NCBI GenBank assembly: GCA_035771165.1
Contig: JAWNZC010000025.1
Location: 4,561,501 to 4,625,500 of the forward strand
Length of the DNA: 64,000 nt
Origin: Paragorgia papillata
Lineage: Eukaryota > Cnidaria > Anthozoa > Scleralcyonacea > Coralliidae
Reading direction: 5' to 3'
Positions 1 to 20,948 of this stretch are shown one piece after another. Position 1 is the first letter of the stretch, and each line of letters opens with the position of its first letter. The position numbers and the translations under genes are program-made. The notes under the pieces were generated by a model. It ran no database searches, had not been told where the DNA came from, and worked only from the letters and a program-made list of their open reading frames with translations.

Positions 1-1351
1 ATATTTTGAGGGCCAGTGGCCGCCGTGCCGCCGCTAAATTTGAGGCCTGTGAATCTGTGTTGAAAGTCCATGATCACAGGCCATTTTTCAAAAAATTGTG
101 CGACCACTGCATTTTTTATGAAAATTGCATGGCTGCAGGAAATTGTAAAAATTTACGCAATGCCAGATATATCTGTTATGCAATACAAACTTTCTAGTCT
201 GCAGCCCCAGAAACACATTTTTGCCCATTCCTAAAAAAATAGTAGTCAAACTGTGATGAAGGATTGTATTTGCGATGTAGTGAACTTTTAGTACTGCACA
301 TCCCACGAGTTTCCCCAAGGTAATGTATGAAAGGTACACTGTTTTGATTAAACCGTGATTTTGATTAAAAGTCCAAAAGCCATCAGTCCTATACACAGCT
401 GCCTGAAAGCTGGTTTTTTCTCAAATGACTGTCCAAAACGTGGCTGGACAGCTGGCTGGCTAAAACATGGCTCTGGGAACAAGATAGTATGAAGTTTTAT
501 ACATGAAACCTACCCTGACTAGGGCTGGAGTAGGGTTGCAAAATTAGCAAAATTTTGATGCAATTTAGAGGAGTCTTTGGCTTTCCCAATTATTTTGATC
601 CTCTGTTGAATAGTTTTTTTTTTTCTCTAAGGCCCATTTCAGATGGCATATTCTTCATGAGCTGTATCAAAAACTATGAAAATTAAGTTCATGAAAAATA
701 TGCTGTCTGAATCAATTAAATATGGCAATTTGTAATAAGTTTGACTTAATTATTAAATACGGCCATCACGGTCTTTTTAATATACAACTGTGGTACGACT
801 TTGATTCAAAAAATGTTCTTTTTCATGGGCCATATCTAATGCATAAATTATACAATAATGTTTAATGTATGATATTATCCACAATTTGAATATGAATATG
901 CATTTAATTATACTCGACTCAATAAGTACAGCATCTGAGTCAAACGCCGTTCTTTGGTCAAACCAATTTGTATTAGATATGGCTCATGATAAAGCATAGT
1001 CACTCGAGAGATATGGTCTGAAAACTCGGCAAACTTCAAAGCACCTATAATGAGCTGTGATTTTATGTTGAACCGTACCTTACACCGTGCACATCCTTTG
1101 TTTTAGGTTTATTAATATTTAAATAGCACGGCTGAGTGATTGAACTGAAACGTTGCTATTTGGACAATTCGTTCATTATACTAAAATACAATGTGTTCAG
1201 TGACCGTGCACAAAAATGCATAAAGGCGAACAAAAAGATAGACCAAAGACTTTAGCTGAGTTTCCAGACCATATCTCAATTGACTATGGATAAATACACC
1301 ATCTGAAACGGGCCTAAGTGATGTATTTTGAATTTTTATTAATTTATGTAG
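1..1351 (+). other. Upstream intronic/5' region of the kinase gene
   Basis: No exon is supported here. It ends in an acceptor (AG at 1350-1351) preceding the Lys/His-rich exon, so at least its right part is an intron. A MITE occupies about 630-1315. The 63-codon and 102-codon open stretches near the left edge have no recognisable protein character. Confidence 0.6.
630..1315. mobile_element. MITE with GGCCC-GTTTCAGATGG termini
   Basis: Left end GGCCCATTTCAGATGG (from 631) is matched by the reverse complement of the right end CCATCTGAAACGGGCC (to about 1314). The roughly 685-bp interior has no ORF and is AT-rich. Short terminal inverted repeats and lack of coding capacity suggest a non-autonomous DNA transposon in the kinase intron. 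Confidence 0.7.
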
Positions 1352-9539
<8,188 letters not shown>

Positions 9540-12057
9540 ACAACGTGATACACGTGGTGTGTAACATAAGAAGTAAAGATTAACGTTCGTATATATAGTT
9601 TAGTGTTCCTGTAGTTTAATGAAAGCTGTTCGAACCACTGACCTACCGATATAACTGGACTACGGCTCCCGCCCACTGATCTCGAAATAAAACTGGATTA
9701 AGCATCTATTGTTTACAAAATGAAGCTGGAAGTCACCCATTACTAAGGGACCAAGTGATGGTCTTTCTAGCGTATTCTGGCACCGATATAAACATTTTGT
9801 TGAATGAGATGCTGAATCTTTGAAAGAAAATATAGTTCAATATTCTTTTAGGGTACAGAAGACGCTTTAAGAAGACATAAAGACATTTTTCAGCTTGTTT
9901 GGTCCCTTAGTAATGGCGGATTTCTTTTGTTTAGCTGGCTTCATTTTATGAACCAGTGGACAATAGGTTGCACTATCCAGTTTTCTTTTGAGATCAGTGC
10001 TCCCGCCCAAAAAATGACCGAAAAACGATGACGAAATATGCGTTCTTTCTCTCATGGCAGCGACCGCTGACCATACTTTGGACAATATGTTTATCGGACT
10101 ATGGGCTCAGCAGCGCCCGTAGTCCAATCAATTCAGTTATAAATTAACTTATTGGAAACAGGTCGGCGGTTGCTACTATGGGAGAAAGGATGCTTATACC
10201 GCCATCTTGGATTGGCCACACTTTGTCAGTCAATAGGGCAGTCCAGTTACAGTGGTTGAACATATTCCGTTGCTAGGCTACAGCTGTGAGCTTTAGATAT
10301 GTGTATCTGTTAGTCATTGACCAGGCATAGATTGAAGCAAAACATGGCGGACATGTAGCTCTGAAGTACGTATAGTGCCAGTCTCCTTCGCCGTATTTTA
10401 GTAAACTAAAGTTTGTTTAATTTTCAATTGTTTGTTTCGCAGTTTGATGTAGTGTTCAGTAACTACCCACAGTGCTTAGTGTACACCACAGATCTCAATA
10501 AAACTGGATGGGGCATGAGGCCGGATTTTGCGTGCCAGTTGTATGATGACGTGACCACTACCTAAGATGGCCGCCACTAAAGTTCATAAGCTTTCGTAGA
10601 TTGAAAACAGACAAAAAGAGTTACTTAAAGAAGATTTAAACGAATGTAATGACACAAGAAGTACCCAATAAGGTTTAAGACGCTAATTTCTTGTATTTGT
10701 TTCTGTTACTGAGCTGTAAAACATTTAAATTTCGTTGTTTTTCTTCAGTGCCGACAACGAAGAAACTTCACGATAATATAAACTGAAAAACAGACTATAA
10801 AATCTACGAAGAATTAAATTCCAAGTCTTAAATTGTACCTTGACTGTATTTGTTGTTAAACAGTGAAAACTAAACGAACCGGCATCTGTTGTTTGCTTTA
10901 CGGCTTTTCCGACTCCCCCGGCACAGAATACGTAATATTCCCACCCCCTGATAATCTGACCGTGCTGACGTCAAGATTGCTTACGCCAGTCAACTTTGGG
11001 ATTGGGAACAAGTTCTAAGGCCGCAATGCGTCCTATGTTCCACTACGTAAGATGGTGGCGACTGGTACGAAATGTTTGACTGCTGGCCATAGGGAATGGC
11101 CTATCCAGTTTATATAGAGATCAGTGGTGTACACTTGGATGACATGTTTGTTTCAAATGGGAAATTAAATGTACAGTTGTTGTATGCTTGAAGGGCATAT
11201 AAGGGGGGGGGGGGGGGGGGGGGATAGCTATATTTGCTGCTTTTGTGTTTACAAAGCAACGTTTAATCATTTTGGTAACCCCAGTCTTTAGTAAGAAATT
11301 TGCAGGTGTAACTATGGAAGACTGAATGACTAGATGAGTGATTGGACGCCGTATGCTATTAATCCTTTTCTATCAAGTTTTGTGAAGTCATTTGAATTCC
11401 TCTAGACTGAGGCGTGAATAAGATACATACGAGTCAAGAGAAAAAGTCGCTTCGCGCGAAAAAAGTTGTTTCGCTTTGTGCGAAAACCGACTTTGTGTGT
11501 CCCACATCTGGGATAACACGGATGAACTTGTAAAGGTCAAGCCTCAGTGTCATTCACGCATGTTTTGCTCGGTCTTTGCTCACAGGAGAGTGTCGAAATT
11601 GTGAATTTTTAGAAAGTTTGTTGTAAATTAATAATACATGATTCACTTTGAACTTATGCGACTCGTTTGCGTCCATTTTAATGCGTTACACTGCTAACCG
11701 CGCAAACAACAGTGAGCTGAAACTTTAATGAATCTTTCAGGTGTCGTCATCTTCCAGTGTTCCTAGAAGAGGACTAGTCATGAGGGATGCGTGACGTATC
11801 TTTGCCATGCGCTAGATCCACGCTGAGTTAACCTCGCTCGTAAGTAGCGTAAAGCTTCAGGGGGGGCAGTATAGTCTCGCACGGGAATGCTCGTCAAAAG
11901 AGTGAACAAACATTTGTAAATTTAGGGTTTTACTGTTCCTCAGGAAATGTTCGAACAATATTTAAAGTCTGGCTACGATTGTTTGTTTACTGCTTTGTTT
12001 CTTGATTCAATGCTTATCTCTTTCTCTGTTGTGTTTTTTTTGTCTATGTGTCCTACT
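9540..12057. other. Intergenic region with nested inverted repeats
   Basis: No gene is supported. Inverted pairs include CCACTGATCTCGAAATAAAA with TTTTCTTTTGAGATCAGTG (9,675-10,005), CATTACTAAGGGACCAAG with TTGGTCCCTTAGTAATGG (9,738-9,916), and CAGATCTCAATAAAACTGG with CCAGTTTATATAGAGATC (10,490-11,130). A 21-base G run sits at 11,203-11,223. A remnant of the CGCTTCGCGCGAAAAAAGT family is at about 11,447-11,465. Confidence 0.6.
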
Positions 12058-12393
<336 letters not shown>

Positions 12394-12766
12394 TTAACAA
12401 GTTATTTCAAAATGAAAACTAAAAAAGATTTGCTGTATATTTTCTATTTCAGCTGGCATACGTTGAAAAGTGTTCTACGAATTCTACATTGTTTGGGTAT
12501 CCATTGAAAGCGGTAATGCTAAAATTTCAAGATTCGCTCGCTATTTATTTAAAATTCCTAGAAAACGTAATGCAGTGAATGCCCTATACTAGAAGATTGG
12601 TTCGTGATCACAAAAAAAGGAACTTTGATCTGAAGTGATTTTTTTACTGTTTAAGGGCGTCCTATTTCTTTCAAATTCCACTTGTTATGATTCATTCGCA
12701 ATGTAGTTTGAAATGATGAGTCGTAGGACGGGCAATTGAAAGCAACCCTGGCTCAAACTTTAGAAT

Positions 12767-13143
12767 AGAGACTTTAAGATCTAAGATGGCAAACTCAACG
12801 ACGACGTCCTTTAAACAAAACAATTCTTGTTGGAAAACAAAGAGAATGAATAATTTTCAGTCCCAAGAGTAAACTCAACACCATCCTCGTTCTTTATACG
12901 ACGCCACTTTGAGCATTTTCACGCCTTCCCGACGACGTCAACGGCCAAAAGATGAGAACATTTGCTTGATATTGACTTCAATACGGACACTACAATCATT
13001 TTAGCAATCCTGAAGCGTTTTTGGAAGTCGTTAAACTCGCTTTAAATACCAAATATAATAGTCAGTTAACCGTGACTTCTTTAAATTGTAAAACTTGTGT
13101 TGCTTTTTAACCGCCGTCGTCGTCCTAGCATCTTAAAGTCCCT
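12767..13143. mobile_element. MITE with GACTTTAAGAT termini
   Basis: Left end GAGACTTTAAGATCTAAG and right end CTAGCATCTTAAAGTCCCTA form an imperfect inverted repeat, with subterminal ACGACGACG and CGTCGTCGT. The interior around 12,850-13,060 is repeated at 49,800-50,090 and 59,870-60,170. Confidence 0.65.
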
Positions 13144-13565
13144 AGTATAACCACCCAGACCATGTTTTGACTTCAATCTGATCACGTCTGCTTTCTTTGT
13201 TTCTGATAGTTGAAATGTTAGGTGAAGTGTACCAAGGATACAGAGACGTTGTTGACAAGAAGGTAAACTATGCGTATTGTACTGGTTTGTATTGGGGTAT
13301 TTTAAACAACAACCCATACACCTTTCCTATCGACGCTTTAGCCACTGGCGAACACTACAACACAAAACAACACAACAAATAAGAACAAATATAAGGAATG
13401 ACGACAACAACAACCTTTATTTATATCATCTGCTACTTTACATAAGCAAATTTAAAGAAAGTGCTAAGCTAAATTGTGTAAGGATACTAGCTTTCAGAAA
13501 TAGCTATCAAAGCTAAAAATGCCTGAAAGCCAGACTAAACTGATGGAAGTTTTGAGTGGTGGCAT

Positions 13566-13690
13566 GAGTGGTACAGGGACGCACTGCTTTTCGCCGCTGA
13601 AGTTAAGCCCGGTTGAATAGGATTAGCACTTGATGGGTGACTACATTAGCTTCATGTGAGTAGAGTTCTCTCCTGAAGACGAGTCTTTAG
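13566..13690 (+). mobile_element. 5S rRNA-derived SINE fragment
   Basis: Contains GCTGAAGTTAAGCCCGGTTG, GGATTAGCACTTGATGGGTG and ACTACATTAGC, closely matching the internal control region of eukaryotic 5S rRNA (AAGTTAAGC, GGTTAGTACTTGGATGGG). It is too diverged and short to be a functional 5S gene and is followed by other repeat sequence, so a 5S-headed SINE is the best reading. Confidence 0.65.
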
Positions 13691-14184
13691 TATTTTATTC
13701 TGGCTAACACCTGACGATTTTATTCAGCACAAGAAGAGGTTCAGGCCTCAAAGTGTTAATCACTTTTTATACGTACTGTACTGGTTTGACATTTTTGAAA
13801 ATCATTATTTATACAAGCAGGTGTATTATTTCATTTCTTATTTCAATATTTATTGTAGCACGTGATTTTTTGCAAGGAACGAACATGGAAAACACAGAAG
13901 ACGGTCGAAAGGTAAGCAACTGTTATAAATAACAGCTGAATGATGGTGTGGAGAGATATATCTAGGAGTTTTTAAAGAATATGGCGGCATAATGGTCAAA
14001 CACGGAGTCGACGTCACAGCGGGAAAAATTGTCTTCACATGCGTTTTTTTGGCTCCCGGCATCCATGCTTCAGACCCTGCGTGGGGAACTCGTGCATGAC
14101 TCACTCCACGCGTGGGGCACCTGCACATTTCTCACTCCACGCGTGTGACACGCCATTGGAAAGTCGTTGAACCAAGACCTAACT

Positions 14185-14400
14185 TGTGCACAAGGACCGG
14201 AGAGCCTGTACGCAGGCTATGTGCACAACTAGGACCGGAGAGCCTGTACGCAGGCTACTGACAGCTGGATTGTCAACCATTATGGCATTCAAAGACAGTG
14301 ATGAATTTTCAGTTTGCCTTAACAGCAGTTTCCCGCTCATTTTTTTATTGAAAGCTTGCGCAGGCGAAAAGCGTTTCGCCGCGGTGTTCCTTGGTACTAT
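14185..14400 (+). repeat. Dispersed repeat with GAGAGCCTGTACGCAGGCTA units
   Basis: Two direct copies of GAGAGCCTGTACGCAGGCTA, then TTTGCCTTAACAGCAGTTTCC and a GCGCAGGCGAAAA segment. The same order is seen at 20,607-21,065, where a CCTGGTACCCTGGCCC MITE interrupts it. Non-coding. Confidence 0.65.
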
Positions 14401-14806
14401 ATTCACATTTCAGTCTGAAATGACAGTCCGGAACCCTCGAAGGACCGCAACGATTCTGGGCAGGACCTTTTTGCGAATTTGGCTAGGCCGTCTCGTTTCC
14501 AGCCTCTCCCCAGTCTTCTCAAGAACCCAAACCGACTACGCGGCCAAGCTCATGGCGCAAAACGAAAGGCCTAGAAACTAGGCTAGTCATTGCATTCATC
14601 TACAAAGAAGTAGACGTACATGTACACAAAGCATATTTTTTATAATTTATTCTCTAACATAGATTGCCGTGAACTTCCAGAGTACATAAGTCTAAATGCT
14701 TGTTCAAGAGACACTCCAAATGTTACAGGTCATCCTTTTTAAACTAGGAAAGTACAAAACTAAAGACCTAGAGTAATTTGTTGATATATTCCTTGGTCGA
14801 TGGATC

Positions 14807-17626
14807 TTACATTCGGAAATGTATGATGGCATCAGCAATAAAAAGTACCATGGCGATGAAACCAAATACCTATAAGAAAACAAGATAATGTTATATTTCG
14901 AACAAGTGGTGATTTTTCCTCAATATATTTTTTTACTGTTTTACAGTAGAATTTACCCCGTTTTTTCCAACTCTTCCTACCTCGAATTATTTTTTATCTT
15001 CCTTGACTTGAGAGTTCGAGGTAGCTGCGTTTCACTGTATATACTAATCATGATAAAGTCGGTTTTCCACTAGGCGATTTTTTTCGCGCGAAGTGACTTT
15101 TGTTTGAATTCAATAGATTTCTGATTAGTTCCAGCTCAGAGCTCATGAGACAAAAGAAAAAGTCGCTTCGCGCGAAAAAAGTCGCCTAGTGGAAAACCGG
15201 CTTAAGGGTCAACTTTACAAAGACCCCACCAGCCGCTTCATATCTAGGGCCAGATTAGGGTTGCGCGGGACCTGCATCATATTTTCATTGCGGGCCTCCC
15301 CCCTTCCCGAGTCCTGAGGGCTCAACGCTTTCTAGAAAGGAAGTGCAGAACAAAAAATTGCGCAATCAGAAAGCGCGGGGCCTGCGGCTTATGCCTCTTT
15401 TGCCATATGATTAATCCGGCACTGTTCGCACCACACAGGTGTATGCCGTGGCGTATTGAAATGAGAATGCGTTTACGCCAGCGCAATGTAGTGTTTGCAA
15501 ACTCACTTACCACGCCTGCTATCAGATGTTCACATTGTGCGTCGGTGCCTGCCGAGTCGAGCGACTTGCAGACATTTTCGTCTTCGTAATACTTCACGGC
15601 AGCCGCCAGAATCCCTGAGGCAACCAGTAGGAAAACGGCTAAAACAGCAAAAACAACCACTCCCTAAAAACAAGAGAAGTTAAATACTGCGTGTACTCTA
15701 GTAATTTTTAAACTGCGTTTTTGTTTTCGCAGACGGGTTGTCAAAAACACGGTTGTTATACGTTTAAGAGCTGTAGGAAGTTATATATATATATGTGTGT
15801 GTAATATTTAAAAACCGAGTCAGAGTGCTTTATCATTTTATATAGACGCGAGCCGAAGGTGAGCGTCAATATACAATAATGATAAAGCACGATGACGAGG
15901 TTTTTAAATAACTTCTAAACCATCATCATAAAGGCACCTAAGGTTATAACAAAGCAAGTCAATCACCGAATGTGGGAGGCTATAAATTATCATACTGGTG
16001 ATGGGAACATGCGCTGTGGTACAAAAGAGTCCCACGTTTTGTATTCAAGACAAAGAGGAATAAAGTTCTCATCTAAGAAACAACTTGTTTGCAACTAAAA
16101 GTTGCCTCTCCCTCTCGTATGGGGTCGCTACCAGCGTACCCTTGTCGAGATTGTTGAGGGACAAGTGTCTATACAGTTGACTCTCCCGTATAAGCGGACA
16201 CCCTCGGGAATCTGAAAAAGTGTACGTAAGTGGAGTTGTCCGCTGCTAAATCATATCTAACATACCTATAGGTCAAACAAATATTTCGACTTACTGCTTT
16301 ACTCCAGTTTACAATTCTGAAAATGAGTTTTTTGTGAACCCCAATGACAAATACCACGAAGGTAACGATCACGACGATTCCTGCTACTGCAGCTATACCA
16401 ACGAAAGCTTTTAAGTTGTCTTTTTTCTCATAATCGCCTTCTCCTTTTTCTAAAAAGAATCCAACTGTCCCAATCCCGATCAGTATCACAACCTAATTTA
16501 AGAATGAATATATATATATCTCAAACTCAATAATTCATGAAGAAAACACAAAGGAAATCGGTGCCGTGTCGGTGGTTTGGATATCGGAGGAAGAAATTAC
16601 ATAAATTAAGCAAACTTTTACCTTGATTTTCTCTTAAAATACTGATTTGTTTGAGATGCTATATCATACACTCGGAGGAGTGTTTCATCAGGATATCCAG
16701 ACACCTCGATGTTTGTTCAAAAACCCGCTCGGCTTCGCCTCGGTTTTCAACAAACGTCTCAGTGTTTGGATATCCTGATGAAACACTCCTCCGAGTGTAT
16801 GATATATTACGTATAAGGGACCAAAGTGAGCAAAGTGACCAAACTAAACTGGTCTGGTGGAAAGCAGAGCTTAGACTTTTGTATAACACGCGTATACTAT
16901 ACTGTACTGTGAATGTTTTGAATAGCTTCAAAAACGACTCAATTTGGTAAGTTCATTGGCGTTAACTCATTCCTGTCTGAGGGTTTCCCCAGAGGTGAAT
17001 AAAATCGTCTGGCGTTAGCCAGAACAAAATACTAAAGAGTTGATTTTAGTAATTTTGAAAAACAACGTCCGGTCGAGAAAATCTGAGCTAAAGTTTATGT
17101 GAATCAGGAGGATTTTTCAGTAAAAAATAATAAAACTGTGAAATTTATAGTATATCTCTGAAATCAATAGTGTCAGTTCTTTTTTCTTTATTTAAACATA
17201 TTTTTAGAAAGTTAAAAGTTTGCTCAAAGAGCTCATCAAGGGAGCTACTCATTTACAAATTGCAGACATTCACAGGCATGAGGCGGAAAATAAATACTTT
17301 TAACTTGACAAAGAAACAAGAAACTCAGCCTCTCTCCCTAATTTGAAGACCTGCAAACAGGTTATACTTTTCCAGACGACCCTTTAGTGAGTGGATACAA
17401 GGCGTAGTTCATACTACCATATAGGGTCAAGTAATTGGTTAGCGTATTACGTATCTAATTTCTTATTAATGTAATTAATACGCGTGCAGTTTGGTTCGGC
17501 TGTCAGTGTCTCGTATTAATTTATTTCAGGAGTTCTAGTATATTAAAACAAACTTACAAGTTCTATGATTTTTAAAACACTGGGCAGAGATTTGACATAA
17601 TCGAGGCCGCTTTCAGGACTTCCCAT
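14807..17626 (-). CDS. MARVEL-like four-TM protein, array copy 1 (160 aa)
   Basis: Coding exons on the minus strand: 17558-17626, 16295-16492, 15511-15663, 14807-14869, all with GT-AG borders and phase-0 joins. Protein begins MGSPESGLDYVKS. Hydrophobic segments: TM1 near residues 17-36 (spanning the exon 1/2 join), TM2 about 52-74, TM3 about 90-112, TM4 about 140-156 (FGFIAMVLFIADAIIHF). A C-x11-C pair lies in the TM3-TM4 loop, next to HLIAGV. The four-helix layout and the Ala/Asp-containing last helix resemble MAL/plasmolipin MARVEL proteins, which organise membrane domains and vesicle cargo; substrate and role here are unknown. ATG chosen because the same start is kept in all seven copies, just after an intron acceptor. 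Downstream AATAAA (minus) at 14646-14651. Function is inference; the gene structure is strong. Confidence 0.88.
15055..15205. mobile_element. 150-bp MITE with GCCGGTTTTCCACTAGGCGA termini
   Basis: Terminal inverted repeat GTCGGTTTTCCACTAGGCGA at left and TCGCCTAGTGGAAAACCGGC at right, with subterminal CGCGCGAAGTGAC and GTCGCTTCGCGCG. It lies in intron 3 of copy 1. A related remnant is at about 11,440-11,480. Confidence 0.85.
15800..15925. repeat. Foldback hairpin with GTGCTTTATCATT arms
   Basis: Left arm TTTAAAAACCGAGTCAGAGT then GCTTTATCATTTTATATAGA, mirrored by AATGATAAAGC and GAGGTTTTTAAATA. Short, non-coding, inside intron 2 of copy 1. Confidence 0.65.
16512..16808. mobile_element. Second copy of GATATCC/CAAACAC foldback
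   Basis: Inverted relative to the copy at 4952-5235: conserved tail first (16,512-16,655), then the palindrome with ATCAGGATATCCAGACACC and GGTGTTTGGATATCC-type arms, ending at about 16,808. It lies upstream of exon 2 of copy 1, inside intron 1. Confidence 0.75.
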
Positions 17627-18329
17627 ATTGATTGGTTGATTGACCTAAAAAGTACACAAGTTCTCAGTTGAGGAATGAGTATAAATTAGGGACGGCGATC
17701 TGAACTTCAGTATCTAATAGCTTTTCTAAAAGGGTTTTGCCGCGTAGTTTGAAGTCAAACTCAACTAACATGTTTCGCCGTTTCACGAGTTAACGTCGTC
17801 CTGAAGGCATGACTATATGATCTGAGTAACGTGCGTTAGAGGATTATTCTTGGGACTAAAAATTATTCATTTTCTTTGTTGTGTGACTGGAAAAATTCTA
17901 TTGCATTAAGGACGCTGTCCTTGACGTTCTCCTTGTGTTTGCTTAAACGCCCAAATCAGAACAAAGCACATGACATGTATGGAGATAAGATATCTAGTCT
18001 GACATCTCTGAGAGGGTTAAGTGTTGACAAGATTATTGACTGCGCATGAATATATTTTGTGATCAGCTCAGAAGGGAACAATTTATTTACTTTACTTTAT
18101 ACTCTTGTTTCAAATGACGGTTATGGATCGATTTAACTTTTGCCAGATTTAAGGAATGAAACCAGTCCTATTAAATATACACTGCCGTGCCTATTGATTG
18201 ATTACGAACGAACGGACCCACACTGCTACGCAGGCAGAATAAATATTGTCTTATGTAGTATTAAAGTTTGCTTAGTATTTGATTTTGAGAAAGAGAAGGC
18301 AGTCATTTGATGATTTGTATATATATAAT

Positions 18330-18955
18330 TTAGAGCCTGAAAAGCAGACTATGTCTGTTTAGAGCCTAAAGGCGTGGCCAAACGCTTTCAACATTTCATT
18401 CAACATTGTTGAATTCAACATGTTGAAAGCGTTTGGCCACCCCTGTTGAACGTTGTTGAATGGTGTTGAATGATGTTAAACGAAATTTGAACATGTTTAA
18501 ATTTTCGTTCAACACGCGTTCAACATTTCTATTGTTCTCAAAATGTTGAAAGGTGTTGAACGCATATTTGGCCACATTTCATTCAACTTTGTTGAACAGA
18601 GACATGCGCCATGCGGGGATATTGTCGATTCCAGCTTTTGTGGTAGCCCAATTAATTGTCATTCATGAATGTTGAACGGTGTTGAATTAATTTGGCCACT
18701 CGTGCTTTCAACATTATTCAACATCGTTCAACAATGTTGAATGCGATGTTCAAAGCGTTTGGCCAGGCCTTAAAGAGCAGACTATATGTCTGTTTAGAGC
18801 CTGAAGAGCAGGCTATATATGTCTGTTTAGAGCCTGAAGAGCAGACTATATGTCTGTTTAGAGCCTGAAGAGCAGGCTATATATGTCTGTTTAGAGCCTG
18901 AAGAGCAGACTATATGTCTGTTTAGAGCCTGAAGAGCAGGCTGTAGCTCTGTTTA
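18330..18955. repeat. 32-bp minisatellite split by a MITE
   Basis: Units of TTTAGAGCCTGAAGAGCAGR-CTATAT-GTCTG repeat about seven times. The array starts at 18,330, is interrupted at 18,364 by a MITE, and resumes at about 18,770 in the same unit register. Confidence 0.8.
18364..18772. mobile_element. MITE with GGCCAAACGCTTTCAACAT termini
   Basis: Left end AAGGCGTGGCCAAACGCTTT and right end AAAGCGTTTGGCCAGGCCTT are inverted repeats. The interior is full of further inverted copies of GTTCAACA/TGTTGAAC. Inserted in a minisatellite and in the leader intron of array copy 1. Confidence 0.85.
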
Positions 18956-19581
18956 AGCGTTGACAGATGCATTTGCATAAACGTTAACAAAAACATAGAA
19001 CAAAGAGTTTGGTTGCGTTTCCAGATATTTCAATTGTTGTGACTTCTATAGATGATGTATAGTGCTAAGTGCTTATGACGGAGCGTTATCTAGTCCTCAG
19101 TTTCTCAAATACGTCAGTGGACACATGCACACATTCTGTGCCTATTTTTACATTGAAATATCTCACCAGCGATCAGAAGATTCGAGAGGTTTTCGTCACC
19201 ATGCATGCACGCTTGGGAACTCAGAATCTTTTCTGAGTAAATTTTATCTTGAAGATACGAACAAAGCCTTGAGTAACTTGATAATGGTTAATAGCTATAT
19301 ATTTGTTTATCTTATTCTTAAATTATTCCAGCTGTGTGACAGCCCATTATCCTAGCAACACATTTTGCAAAAGTGGATACTGATTCAAGCTAGAACAATC
19401 TAAGAAGGGCGTCGATCTTTCTAAAATCATGCTCCTCAACTACCGAGTTTCTCAAATTAGCGCGGACAATTCCAGTTTTTCTGTACAAGTTCCACCCAGT
19501 TAAATAAACGTGTTTTTAAACGAGAAATACTTGATTTGCCTTATATAAAATTTGTCTGAGGTGAGTGGCGAGACGTGTCAC

Positions 19582-19622
19582 AGAATAAATACGTAGTATT
19601 TAAATACGTAGTATTTATTCTG
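19582..19622. repeat. Perfect hairpin GAATAAATACGTAGTATTTA
   Basis: A perfect inverted repeat with arms GAATAAATACGTAGTATTT. Flanked by CAGA/TCTG, it may be a very short foldback. No known function. Confidence 0.6.
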
Positions 19623-19859
19623 TGGACGTGTTTTGGTGTTTTATCAATACACCAAGGCCCCGTTTACATGAAACAGAGAACGTAGGAGTCTAACGTTTCG
19701 AGCGAAGGCCCTCCGTCAGAGAGAAACGTGACGAACTGAAGGGCCTTCGCTCGAAACGTTGGATTCCTACGTTCTCTGTTTCGGCAGAAAATCTAACCTT
19801 ACTATATTTCGATTGTTGTTTCAACACTGCCTACGCAGCACGCTACTTTTATTACTCTG

Positions 19860-20222
19860 TTTACATGAAGCCGATTGGCAATCGGATCGAAAAACGCGAG
19901 TGAAGTCAATCCGGGCACATGTTCACATGGAGAATCCGATCTTCTTGGAACATTGTTTTCGGTTTTGGAACACTATTTTCTGTGCTTCCCTCAACGTCTG
20001 CCATTTAGCACGACACGCACCAGCTTCACTCATGCGTATCAAGTCATTTTCAAGTCAAACCGTGTTTACATGAATCAGATTGGAGACATTCAAGCAATCA
20101 AGCCGATTCAAGCTTGAATCTCAAGTCAATCCACTCCACTGCGCGGATGTAAACACAACAAGGGGAAACAACATGCGAGATCTGACTTGAACACTCAATC
20201 CGCTTCGTGTGAACAGAGCCTA
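19860..20222. mobile_element. Degenerate MITE with GTTTACATGAAGCCGATT terminus
   Basis: Left TGTTTACATGAAGCCGATTG and right CAATCCGCTTCGTGTGAACA form an imperfect inverted repeat. The interior TGGAACACTATTTTCTGTGC and CACTCATGCGTATCAAG is shared with the element at 31,710-32,097. Confidence 0.65.
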
Positions 20223-20551
20223 AGGGTTTGCAGGTGTGGCGACGAAAAAAAACCCGAAAAATTACCGACGAAAGTCATTCGTCAGAGTAAAAAGATGAAA
20301 GGTCATTGATGAAAAACGTTCGCTTGAAACATCAGTGTTGTTTTTGGGAGGAGATTACCACCCAGTGCGTTTTGATATTTCATAACACATTTCCCAACAG
20401 GAAGCTCTCTACTTCGATATTACAAAATATTCTCAGTAGGTTTTTGTTGGTATGGGTCTTATTTACTGTAGTCCGGAAGTATACATATAACTTGGTTTGA
20501 ACTAATTTCAGACTAGTGTTTATATATTTTAAAAACAGACTAAGAACATAC

Positions 20552-20601
20552 CTTGCTTTGTTTATCTCGTTTAACAAATTCACCGGCGATATGAGACTGT
20601 T
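20552..20601 (-). other. Non-coding leader exon of array copy 1
   Basis: On the minus strand the block ends in AACAAAGCAAG followed by donor GTATGTTCTTA. The same 50 bp plus donor occur upstream of copy 2 (25,049-25,098), and a diverged version upstream of copy 3 (31,135-31,183). It would splice to the acceptor just upstream of the ATG exon (exon 5' edge at 17,644). The 5' end of the exon is not defined by the sequence. Confidence 0.6.
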
Positions 20602-20756
20602 GATGCACACAACTGAAGCCTGTACGCAGGCTATATGTGCACAACTGGAGTCGGAGAGCCTGTATGCAGGCTATGTACACAACTGGACCGGAGCGCCTGC
20701 ATCCAGGCTAACAAACTCGATTGTCAGCATATTACAGCATTCGCACAGTGGAGTTT

Positions 20757-20948
20757 AGCCTGGTACCCTGGCCCAATTAAAGAATATGGGCCAGGTAACC
20801 ACTAAAGATTTCTGCTTTCCTATTGGTTGAAACTTTCGCGCAGAAACAAAGCCATGCGCAGACATAAAAGTGGATTTATCCCTGCATGACGCGAGATTGT
20901 AATTAATGGTTAGCTGGCCTATATTTCTTTTGAAATTGGGCAAGGGAG
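20757..20948. mobile_element. About 200-bp MITE, CCTGGTACCCTGGCCC family, copy 1
   Basis: Ends CCTGGTACCCTGGCCCAATT and TTTTGAAATTGGGCAAGGG, with subterminal ATATGGGCCAGGTAACCACT paired to AATGGTTAGCTGGCCTATAT. The family recurs at 25,502, 47,933 and 58,111. Confidence 0.8.

Noticed and set aside
9680..9695. AATAAA as the kinase poly(A) signal
   Set aside because: The hexamer lies in a repeat arm also present at about 10,498, so its use cannot be argued from sequence.
14186..14581. 131-codon ORF (+) as a gene
   Set aside because: It starts within tandem GAGAGCCTGTACGCAGGCTA repeats shared with 20,607-21,065 and shows no protein family features.
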